Shown here piece after piece: positions 50,985-58,111 of a stretch of 64,000 nucleotides of DNA. The translations under genes were made by a program, and so were the position numbers. Numbering within the stretch: position 1 is the stretch's first letter; each line of letters starts with the position of its first letter. Source of the stretch: GCA-2688775 sp035288865 (lineage in GTDB: Archaea; Nanobdellota; Nanobdellia; Woesearchaeales; GW2011-AR4); the NCBI GenBank assembly GCA_035288865.1, contig DATDZA010000017.1:16989-80988 (forward strand). The letters run 5' to 3'. The notes under the pieces are model-generated. The model was not told the DNA's origin and did not search any database. It saw only the letters and a program-made list of their open reading frames with translations.

Positions 50985-52969
50985 AGGAAAAAATAAAACA
51001 GCTGCTGAAGGGAGCTACTGACGGCCTCACTTTATCCCAAATCAAAGGGTTATTAGGTGATGAGATTACATTACCAGTGCTTAGACAATCAATTACTGAA
51101 ATGGAAAATGAGAAAACTGTTGCTTCATTTCCAGGCGAACCTGACAAAATAGGAAGACCTCAAAACTTGTATATGTTGATCGAAGGTGATAATATTGTCA
51201 ACATACAGGACAAAGAATATGAGTATGGAGAAGAAAGGAAATTATTAATTGAACTTCTTAAAGATATAACCGATAAATATTCTACACTGCCTCCTGAAAA
51301 ACTGATGGAGATATATGGAGAAACTGCAATAAGGCTAACGAAAGAAAATCCCATTGACCTCTTTTTGAGGTATGCGGATTGGCTAAAAAAAACTCATGAA
51401 GAGGAAATCGCAAAACATGAAGCGGCAAGACTTGCAAATTCTAAAGACGATATGACTCTAAGATATGGATTTATCAATCAACTAGAGGCTTCTGCACTAG
51501 TGATGTTTAATCATCTCTTGGGAGTTCCATTTAGTTTACCTGATGGAAAAGACTGGAAAGCTGGACCATTCCGACTAAAATACGATTTTAAAAATCATAA
51601 ACTGAATTCTAATATGGATCGTAAGATGCTTGAAGAATATCTGAAGATGTCAGTATTTGGTGAATATGTGTTAGAAATACTAGAATGTGAGAAGCTTAAC
51701 TTGCCAGCCGTAATAGGTGGCAGTGATGCATCATTACAGGCATTAGATCTTTCAAGAATTCTTCCTTGGAATGTTGAAAAACGAGAAATGCATTTAGTAA
51801 CTGCCGTTGGTACTCGATATAACATTTTTGAATCAACAAAGTCAGACGTTGACTGGTATCCTGAGCCAAAAGTGCTCGCCGAGTATGAGAGGAAAAAAGC
51901 AATTTCTGAAGGATATTTAATCCCACCTGAAGAAGCTTTAGGTCAGGATAGCAATATGTATAATAGAATTAAAGAAGCTGCAATGAGTTTAAGGCAATAC
52001 CATAAGGATCATGAAATTATGTTTGAAAAGGAGCCTCTTGCAAAACTACATTTTAGAGACGGAAGAATATTCCCAGTTGAGCACAGATTTTATGATTCGA
52101 TTCAACCAGGCTTACATGGAGATATCGTAAGAATGGCATTAAACCAATTTAACAATATTGTTAATCAGATAGGTGTCAGTGATGGCAGGATAAAATATTG
52201 TGGCTTTGTAAAAAGACCAGGTATTGCTTTCATAGCCCCAATAATAAGATGGTATATGGGGTTTGGTTCAGCAAATAATGGGAATCCATCAATTGATCCC
52301 GGAATGGATATTGAAGAATATCTAAAATTTCCAAACTCGGATAGTTTCACAACCGCTTTCCTGTTTAAAGCACTAAGGGAGAAAACTAAAACAACTGGAT
52401 GTATTGTTACTTTTAGAACTTTAAGAAGGTTTCAGTATTTGCAGGAGCCATTTATCATAAATCAGCCTCCAACGAATGACCCGTCTACTTGGCGCAAATC
52501 ATTTATGGATAAATACTCCGATGTCAATCCATATATAGATGAAACTGGTTTAGATACTTATGCTAATTTATTGGCCAGAGCTGCTGTTATATCCTTTTAC
52601 ACCAGCCTTGATTCAAAATATGATCCCAGATACGAACCTTCAACCGTAATTCCAAGAGTTGAAATGATGGTACCTTTCATGGATATAGGCAGTTTTCCAT
52701 CACCTGGTGGTATTATTACTAAAGAACGTAAATATGTATGCGACCTTTTAAGCGTCATGTTCCATGAAGGTGTCTTGGACAAATATAATGAACAATTATT
52801 CTTTATGAAAAAAGATAATCCAGCAATTTTTCTAGTTCCCAAAACAGTCAGAGATGCACATTTGGCTTCCAAGATGATTGCTAAAGTCTTTAAGGACGAC
52901 TTCCTTAATTTACTGGTAAGGGAAGCCAGAATATTTTGGTTGGAGAAAAAATATAAGAAAGCTCATTAG
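50981..52969 (+). CDS. nurA: NurA-type nuclease with N-terminal winged helix
   Basis: A 662-residue protein, longer than typical NurA (about 340-450). Residues ~1-68 form a winged-helix-like domain (LTLSQIKGLLGDEI, helix, GRPQNLYML wing), then a charged helical linker to ~150. The NurA core shows GGSDASLQ (246-253) in place of the usual acidic DGS motif, LHFRDGRIFPVEH (~356-368), GLHGDIVRMALNQFN and GFVKRPG. It is translationally coupled to herA, which it would need for DNA degradation. The extension may sense DNA or recruit a partner. Confidence 0.82.
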   Translation: MKEKIKQLLKGATDGLTLSQIKGLLGDEITLPVLRQSITEMENEKTVASFPGEPDKIGRPQNLYMLIEGDNIVNIQDKEYEYGEERKLLIELLKDITDKYSTLPPEKLMEIYGETAIRLTKENPIDLFLRYADWLKKTHEEEIAKHEAARLANSKDDMTLRYGFINQLEASALVMFNHLLGVPFSLPDGKDWKAGPFRLKYDFKNHKLNSNMDRKMLEEYLKMSVFGEYVLEILECEKLNLPAVIGGSDASLQALDLSRILPWNVEKREMHLVTAVGTRYNIFESTKSDVDWYPEPKVLAEYERKKAISEGYLIPPEEALGQDSNMYNRIKEAAMSLRQYHKDHEIMFEKEPLAKLHFRDGRIFPVEHRFYDSIQPGLHGDIVRMALNQFNNIVNQIGVSDGRIKYCGFVKRPGIAFIAPIIRWYMGFGSANNGNPSIDPGMDIEEYLKFPNSDSFTTAFLFKALREKTKTTGCIVTFRTLRRFQYLQEPFIINQPPTNDPSTWRKSFMDKYSDVNPYIDETGLDTYANLLARAAVISFYTSLDSKYDPRYEPSTVIPRVEMMVPFMDIGSFPSPGGIITKERKYVCDLLSVMFHEGVLDKYNEQLFFMKKDNPAIFLVPKTVRDAHLASKMIAKVFKDDFLNLLVREARIFWLEKKYKKAH

Positions 52970-53063
52970 TAACCTTTGAGAAAAAAGAATGTATAAACAA
53001 ATCTTAAAAAATATTATCCGGCTATGGGGTAGGATATTTTTTATGAATAAATAAGGGCGATGA

Positions 53064-53843
53064 TTATTTTAAAGACTCGATCAACTTTTCTTGTTTTCTT
53101 TTACTATAAATAAATCCAATTTCTTCATAAAATCTTCTTCTGTTATCTATTTGATTTTTAATTCTAAAAACTATTTGATAAGTGCAAATACCACTTTGTC
53201 TAATGCAAGATATTGGATTATAAGCTTTAGCATCTGTAGTTTCAATATTAAATTCATTAAGTATTAATCTAATTTGGTTGAAGAACTCTAATCCAGCTGG
53301 TATCAGTTCTTGTGATTTATTCATCCTCAATCTTAACCCTTTCCAACTATAAGTAGCCCCTTTATGAATACCTTCTAATTCATCATCAAATAACGCTTGA
53401 AGAAATTTCCTTTTTATTTCTTTTTCACCATTCATAATCCAATAAGGCACTTTAAAATTAGTTAAGACTTTATCTCCAGAAGGTACACCAATTTTATTTA
53501 AACATCTAGCAAAAATACTATCTACCACATCTAATTGAAATCCTTCACGTGAATATTTTCTGATTAAGTTTATTCTTCTACCAGATATTTTTTCATAAAT
53601 TTTTGCTATTTCTGTGAGCTTTTCAGGTTCACCAAAAAATCTAACCGTACCACCATTATTTTTAGTCTTACTTATGCGCAGGTGACCATCTCCAATCAAA
53701 TGTCCACATATTTGTGCCAATTCTGGACTTGCTTTAAGAGGTATAATTTTTCTTTCTAAAGCATATTTCAGGAACTTTTTGCAATTATTGTTCTTATATA
53801 TTCCTTTTAAATCTTCTAATGTAACTAAAATATTTTCATTCAT
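53064..53843 (-). CDS. LAGLIDADG endonuclease-like protein
   Basis: A 259-residue protein with two LAGLIDADG-type helices: LAQICGHLIGDGHLRI (~41-56) and RKFLQALFDDELEG (~148-161), each with acidic residues for metal-dependent DNA cleavage. Spacing suits a monomeric homing endonuclease, though related proteins act as DNA-binding regulators. It is free-standing, not inside an intron or intein. Translation uses GGAGG (53853-53857) nine bases before the ATG, behind a long structured leader, unlike most genes here. Confidence 0.75.
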   Translation of the reverse strand: MNENILVTLEDLKGIYKNNNCKKFLKYALERKIIPLKASPELAQICGHLIGDGHLRISKTKNNGGTVRFFGEPEKLTEIAKIYEKISGRRINLIRKYSREGFQLDVVDSIFARCLNKIGVPSGDKVLTNFKVPYWIMNGEKEIKRKFLQALFDDELEGIHKGATYSWKGLRLRMNKSQELIPAGLEFFNQIRLILNEFNIETTDAKAYNPISCIRQSGICTYQIVFRIKNQIDNRRRFYEEIGFIYSKRKQEKLIESLK

Positions 53844-53852
53844 ATTAATCGG

Positions 53853-53983
53853 CCTCCAAAGTTTTTTATTTCTACAAAGACTTTGGATTTTTAAGAAAAA
53901 TAGAGTGTTAAGCGAAACTCCGTAAAAGGATTTTGATATAAATCAAAAGACTTAATTTGGGAGTTTTGCGTATTCTATTTTTC
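53853..53983 (-). promoter_or_regulatory. Structured 5' leader of the LAGLIDADG gene
   Basis: Three nested stems: 53895-53904/53974-53983 (10 bp), 53912-53921/53960-53969 (10 positions, one of them C:A on the minus strand) and 53931-53937/53942-53948 (7 bp). A separate CCAAAG/CTTTGG hairpin (53856-53861/53881-53886) overlaps the GGAGG ribosome-binding site. TATA spacing predicts transcription starting at about 53983, the first base of the outer stem. It could be a cis-regulator or an RNA of its own. Confidence 0.55.
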
Positions 53984-54003
53984 AATTTTTAGAAGAGGAA
54001 TTG

Positions 54004-54036
54004 CTTTATATATTATGCGTGAAGATGTCCAGTGGT
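54004..54036 (-). promoter_or_regulatory. Promoter with shared 18-bp upstream box, third copy
   Basis: On the minus strand, ACCACTGGACATCTTCAC (54036-54019), six bases, then TATATAAAG (54012-54004). The box is identical to that before the Cas4-like gene. It directs transcription toward the structured leader and the LAGLIDADG gene. On its other side lies the 3' end of tRNA-Leu. Confidence 0.65.
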
Positions 54037-54050
54037 ACAGAATAAAAGAG

Positions 54051-54227
54051 TGCGGGGAAGAGGATTCGAACCCCTGAAGGCACTAAGCCAGTAGATATCT
54101 CTCCTGCCATGTTTTTTGTCTAGCAGGTAGATAGGCCTAAGCTATCCGAAACGCCTTGAGTTTGGGTGAGTAAATCTCTACCCCGTAAAGCCCCATTTTA
54201 ATGGTTTGGCCGCTCCGGCATCCCCGC
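54051..54227 (-). tRNA. tRNA-Leu with multiple intervening sequences
   Basis: A 177-nt locus, about 90 nt longer than a class II tRNA. Acceptor GCGGGGA (54227-54221) pairs with TCCCCGC (54058-54052), discriminator A, no CCA. TGCCGGAGCGGCCAAA is a Leu-type D-arm start, and GGCTTAGTGCCTTC with AGGGG-TTCGAAT-CCTCT gives a Leu-type variable and T-arm. A perfect anticodon hairpin GATAG-CTTAGGC-CTATC lies at 54130-54146, anticodon UAG (54137-54139). Extra blocks lie on both sides, and a small insertion near the D-loop is likely. Exact splice sites are not resolved; CAA (loop CTCAAGG) is a weaker alternative anticodon. Confidence 0.65.
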
Positions 54228-54285
54228 ATAGCTTTTAGAATAAGAATTTCATTTAAAAAGATTTGCACTTGAATGTCAAAGAATC

Positions 54286-54344
54286 AAGGCTGGGTGGAGG
54301 GCAATAGTCTTGCAGAAAGTCCGACAAGAACATTCCCTCCCTTA
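54286..54344. repeat. 59-bp element with G-rich and C-rich arms, copy 2
   Basis: AAGGCTGGGTGGAGGG (54286-54301) and ATTCCCTCCCTTA (54332-54344), with arm order, orientation and total length identical to 20269-20327, but a different middle. It lies upstream of tRNA-Leu in the gap before the 54418 gene. The conserved arms with variable centre suggest a hairpin RNA or a protein/G-quadruplex site. Confidence 0.45.
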
Positions 54345-54417
54345 TGATAAAGTTTAATTCTAACAATAACGGACATAAAACTAATTTTAATTAACTTAAA
54401 TTCAAAAGAAAAATATT

Positions 54418-54822
54418 TTAAGTAAAACTTTTTAGTTTGCTTTCAATTGCATTCAGTTCAGACTGCAGTTTATCCAATTCTGTCTTTTCTTTCTTCTGTG
54501 GCTTCTCTTCAGAAGACGCTTCTTTTTTCTTTGCGTGAACTTTCTTGGGCTTCGGGGCGTGCTGTTTTGGAATCATCCCCTTTAGATTTGTCTGCGGAAG
54601 TTTGACTTTCAACACTCCCATCAATTTATTGGTATCTCTCATGAGAATTCTCAATCTCTGTATCTTCTCCATCTTCTGATGCCTTACTATTTTGAAATTC
54701 TCGAATCTTTGCAGCAATTCAATTATCTCCTTTAAGGTTTCCAGAATATCTTTTCTTGCCTCATCCGGCTGCTTTATCTCCACAAAAAATAATTCACTGT
54801 GTTCTTTTGCGCTCTTTACCAT
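54418..54822 (-). CDS. Helical protein with basic tail, cassette member 3
   Basis: A 134-residue protein: LFFVEIKQPDEARKDILETLKEIIELLQRF (helical, first ~45 residues), a second helix with RLRILMRDTNKLMGVLK, a Pro/Lys-rich linker (~85-115) and a terminal coiled coil (LDKLQSELNAIESKL). It overlaps the upstream gene by 7 bp in a three-gene operon. The FVEI/FVKV strand followed by helices recurs in all three proteins. Function unknown. Confidence 0.6.
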   Translation of the reverse strand: MVKSAKEHSELFFVEIKQPDEARKDILETLKEIIELLQRFENFKIVRHQKMEKIQRLRILMRDTNKLMGVLKVKLPQTNLKGMIPKQHAPKPKKVHAKKKEASSEEKPQKKEKTELDKLQSELNAIESKLKSFT

Positions 54823-55058
54823 GATTGCCCTGGCTCAAAAATCATCTTGTCTATGTTTTCAATTTTCTTCTCAATCTCGTCAACAGTGCTGTTCCACATC
54901 GAGACTTCTGCATCTTCCTGGTTCCGCAGCTCATGCACGCCATGTAGCGTCCCTCTTATCTCCTCTAGTTTTCCCTTTATCATATCCAGAACATCTAAAA
55001 TCTCCTTGTAATCGTCGACTTTTACGAAAACAGGCGCTCCGTTTCTCTCTTCCCTCAT
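54816..55058 (-). CDS. Small helical protein, cassette member 2
   Basis: An 80-residue protein from the ATG at 55058, one base after the upstream stop, with GGTGAG as ribosome-binding site inside the upstream gene. APVFVKVDDYKEILDVLDMIKGKLEEI is followed by a second helix ending in IENIDKMIFEPG. It is nearly the same domain as the C-terminal part of the 55060 protein (KSLYVRVDKFKIALDHI ... IFIDKTLFEGE). Probably forms helical-hairpin complexes with its neighbours. Confidence 0.6.
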   Translation of the reverse strand: MREERNGAPVFVKVDDYKEILDVLDMIKGKLEEIRGTLHGVHELRNQEDAEVSMWNSTVDEIEKKIENIDKMIFEPGQSW

Positions 55059-55059
55059 T

Positions 55060-55746
55060 TTACTCACCTTCGAATAATGTTTTATCAATGAAAATCAATT
55101 TTTTTTGCAAATCATCAAGTGACGCCTTGAATTTTTCAAATGATTTGTCCTTCTCATGTTTTAAGCTTTCAAGCTTCATCAGGTCAGCATCTGATTTTCT
55201 CAAACCGCTTCTGATTACATTAATATGGTCAAGCGCAATCTTGAATTTATCTACTCTCACATATAAAGACTTTCCGCTTCGTATAATCTTTCCAGCATCC
55301 TTATTTCTCATCTGGCTTGCAGGCTGGGTTAACTGGCTATTCTGCTGTGGATCATCCGCCGCGGGGGCATTAATGCCTTGCATTCGAGGAAATTGATTAA
55401 AATCAGGAACTGAATTTGGCATCGGAGGAGCCTGGCTAAAAGCAGGACTCATTTTTGGAACTTGTGGCATATTCATATCCGGGTCAGATGCTTGTTCTTT
55501 ATCTAAATCATCCAAATTCGGAAATTCCGGCATATCCTCATCTTTTCCGATATCCGGCATCTTGTCATATTCAGGAAAATTAAAGTCCAAATCATCCTTT
55601 TTTGGAGCGCTTATCTGTGGAAATTCCGGCAGATTAACATCTTTATCATCTTCAAATCCTTCCAATGGGGGAGGCGCTGGCGGCAAATCCAGCTCCGCTT
55701 CATTTCCCTGATTCTTATCTCTTTTCAAGAATTTAAAAAAACCCAC
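55060..55746 (-). CDS. Proline/aspartate-rich protein with C-terminal helical domain, cassette member 1
   Basis: A 228-residue protein starting at a GTG with AGGTGGT upstream. Residues ~15-135 are disordered-looking, with repeated short motifs such as LPEFPQI, NFPEYDKMPDI, MPEFPNLDDL and MPQVPKM. Residues ~150-228 hold the same helical domain as the 54816 protein. This looks like a scaffold with linear motifs. First gene of the operon 55746-54418. No family recognised. Confidence 0.6.
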   Translation of the reverse strand: MGFFKFLKRDKNQGNEAELDLPPAPPPLEGFEDDKDVNLPEFPQISAPKKDDLDFNFPEYDKMPDIGKDEDMPEFPNLDDLDKEQASDPDMNMPQVPKMSPAFSQAPPMPNSVPDFNQFPRMQGINAPAADDPQQNSQLTQPASQMRNKDAGKIIRSGKSLYVRVDKFKIALDHINVIRSGLRKSDADLMKLESLKHEKDKSFEKFKASLDDLQKKLIFIDKTLFEGE

Positions 55747-55850
55747 ATGACCACCTACTGCCTAAACAATGTAATCTGTATTAAAACTTTTGTTAGCATT
55801 CTTAAATGGTGATAAGGTTTCCTAAATATCAAAAAAATTAAATATGAATT

Positions 55851-56621
55851 ATGAATAAAAGTTGGAATATGAAAATTATTTCAATAATCCTACTATTTTT
55901 AGTGTTGTTAACTGCCGTATCGGCTGCAGAAACAAATGATTGTGACTACAAAATCGAAATTTTGCTCAACAGCTCTATCTATAGCAATTCTGATTTTGTG
56001 TGGAAAATGAAAGCCACCAAAATTTCCGGAATTTCTACAAACATAACCGCCACGGCAAGAATAGAAGATTCAAACGGAAAAATAATCAAGACTTACAAGC
56101 CATGGATTTCCGTTCCAATTTCACGGCAAAAAACTTCGGGAGAGTATTCTCCAAACCTGAAAGATGATGAATACAGATTAATTTCTGAAATAACTGTTGA
56201 TTGCAATGACGCCGATAAGTCAAATAATATGGATTCAGAATATTTTGCAGTAGCAAGCGCAGCAAATGGCAATCCCCAGCAGGATTCAAAAGAAGAAATT
56301 ATGGTAGCTCAAAATCAGCCGGAATCTTCTGTTCCGGTGGAAAATATTCCGGAAGAAAACAAGTCAATAATCCAAATTATGGAAAATAAAGTGGATGTAA
56401 TAAACAATACAGATGACCTGACCGCTGCGCAAAAAACAACGGAATACAGTAATGAAATTACTCTATTAAACACCTATGAGGAAAGTGATAATTCCCTGCA
56501 GGATTCTTCAAAACCGGAATTAGTTTATGAATCAAGCAATGAAAAATCACGGGCGATTGTTTTGTATGTGCTTTTAGGATTTTCAGTTTTATTTAACATA
56601 ATTCTGATTTGGAAAAGATAA
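55851..56621 (+). CDS. Secreted protein with C-terminal membrane anchor
   Basis: A 256-residue protein with a signal peptide (~7-25, cleaved near AVSAAE), a beta-type domain (~28-125) with two cysteines (NDCDY and VDCND) that may pair, a low-complexity Gln/Glu/Asn linker (~130-230) and a terminal membrane helix (~235-252) with a basic end. The beta domain resembles CARDB-like surface domains in layout only. It faces the outside of the cell. Its stop codon directly abuts that of the convergent phoU-like gene. Confidence 0.6.
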   Translation: MNKSWNMKIISIILLFLVLLTAVSAAETNDCDYKIEILLNSSIYSNSDFVWKMKATKISGISTNITATARIEDSNGKIIKTYKPWISVPISRQKTSGEYSPNLKDDEYRLISEITVDCNDADKSNNMDSEYFAVASAANGNPQQDSKEEIMVAQNQPESSVPVENIPEENKSIIQIMENKVDVINNTDDLTAAQKTTEYSNEITLLNTYEESDNSLQDSSKPELVYESSNEKSRAIVLYVLLGFSVLFNIILIWKR

Positions 56622-57263
56622 TTAGCCGTGTTTTGTGATTATGCTATTTATAACAACAGAAATATTTTTGCATTTATTTGATAAGTTTTCCAGTAAATCA
56701 TAAATTTCCTTATACTTGATAACATCTACCGGATTTTTGTAATAATGCAGTAAATCAGACAAAGCTTCATCATGCAGCCTGTCTGCCTCACTTTCAAGCT
56801 TCAGGATTTTTTTGCAGTGCTCGTCAGCGTCCTTAAGTTTTTTTAAATCCAGAATGCCATTATTTACTTCCTCTATAATTTTCACAGCCAAATCCACAAA
56901 TTTTATTGTATAGTCATCAATCCTTTCAATACTTAAAATAATAAAACTTGAAGCTAACGTATTGATTAAATCAGCAGTATCATCCAGAAGATCAGCTAAT
57001 TTTCTTATATCCTCGCTGTCCGCAGGGGTTCTGAAATTTTTGTCAAGGCTATAAATAATTTTATTCTGAATTTCATCTCCCAGCTGCTCGAGTTTTTTTA
57101 TTGAAGCTGCTTTGGATTTTCTCTCATTTTTCTCAATATCAGGATAACTATCAACAAAATTCTTTAGTTCGTTAGCGCTTTTCAGGACATTTAAAGACTG
57201 CTCTGCAAGCATTTCAAAGAATTTCTCCTCTTTTGGAACAAGCCAATGCATAATTCTTTTCAT
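56622..57263 (-). CDS. PhoU-like (DUF47) protein
   Basis: A 213-residue all-helical protein with the DUF47/PhoU pattern: KKLEQLGDEIQNKIIYSL, FRTPADSEDIRKLADLLDDTADLI and LESEADRLHDEAL, with the E...D metal-binding residues in two helical repeats. Archaeal DUF47 proteins often accompany phosphate permeases (Pit), but no transporter is encoded nearby. Role in phosphate homeostasis is inferred from family only. Confidence 0.8.
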   Translation of the reverse strand: MKRIMHWLVPKEEKFFEMLAEQSLNVLKSANELKNFVDSYPDIEKNERKSKAASIKKLEQLGDEIQNKIIYSLDKNFRTPADSEDIRKLADLLDDTADLINTLASSFIILSIERIDDYTIKFVDLAVKIIEEVNNGILDLKKLKDADEHCKKILKLESEADRLHDEALSDLLHYYKNPVDVIKYKEIYDLLENLSNKCKNISVVINSIITKHG

Positions 57264-57452
57264 ACCGCAAATTTAGATATTATCTATAAATAAGTTTCTA
57301 TGATTTAGAGCATTAAAAACACATACTTTACCGGGTGGGTAGAGTTTGGTTAAATCAAAGTGAGTAAAATAATGAAATTCATTCCATTAAGAAAATAATG
57401 TTAGATGTTATTCTTACAAACATTTTTAAACGTCTTTATTTTCTTAAAAACT

Positions 57453-58037
57453 ATGTCAGAACAGGAAAAGCAGGGACAGCATGCTCACATAAGATGCCGG
57501 ACTATTATTGAAGTTCTCGGAAAGCCAAAGGATCACATTGAGCAGGCTCTAAAAGATTACGTTGAACACATAAAAAAAGATTCTGAATTAGTTGTATTAG
57601 ATGAGGATTATTCCGAATCAAAAGAGCAGGGCAAATTATGGGGCCAGTTTGTGGAATTGGATTTGGTGATAAAAGGCACTTTCAAGCTTATCAGTTTTTG
57701 TTTTGAGTATATGCCGTCTTCGATGGAAGTGATGAAGCCGGAGCACCTTATTTTGACTAACCATGAACTGGGAAGCTTCCTGAATGATTTGCAGGCAAGG
57801 CTTCACGATGTTGACATGATCGTAAAGAAACAAAAGGCAGAGAACGATTTTATCAAGAATAATCTGAATGCAGTCGTCCACAATATGATAGTTATATGCC
57901 TTAAAGTGAGCAAACTGACTCTTGAACAGCTTTCCCAGGTAACAGGAATAGAACAAAAAGAGCTCGAAGTTTACGTTGAAAAGCTCCTGAAGGAAAACAA
58001 GATTAAAAAAGAAGATGGGCAGTATACTTTGGTGTGA
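57453..58037 (+). CDS. Hypothetical protein with C-terminal winged-helix-like segment
   Basis: A 194-residue protein from the ATG at 57453, 30 bp after TTTTTAAAC; in-frame ATG at 57405 would lie upstream of the TATA box. Residues ~1-100 are alpha/beta (HIRCRTIIEVLGKPKDHIEQAL, then WGQFVELDLVIKG with FEYMPSS). A coiled-coil helix follows (~105-130). The C-terminal ~50 residues (LTLEQLSQVTGIEQKELEVYVEKLL) look like a winged helix. Function unknown. Confidence 0.6.
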   Translation: MSEQEKQGQHAHIRCRTIIEVLGKPKDHIEQALKDYVEHIKKDSELVVLDEDYSESKEQGKLWGQFVELDLVIKGTFKLISFCFEYMPSSMEVMKPEHLILTNHELGSFLNDLQARLHDVDMIVKKQKAENDFIKNNLNAVVHNMIVICLKVSKLTLEQLSQVTGIEQKELEVYVEKLLKENKIKKEDGQYTLV

Positions 58038-58111
58038 ATTCTAAGTTATTATGTAACTATTAAAGCATCCGTATCACAATCTATTTAAATCAAAATAAAC
58101 TAATCATTCTC

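Noticed and set aside
53064..53843. LAGLIDADG gene as part of an intron or intein
   Set aside because: It is free-standing with its own promoter and ribosome-binding site, and no interrupted host gene flanks it.
57331..57390. Possible third copy of the 59-bp G-rich/C-rich element
   Set aside because: CCGGGTGGGTAGAG resembles the G-rich arm, but the C-rich arm is degenerate (ATTCCATTAA) and the spacing differs by 4 nt.
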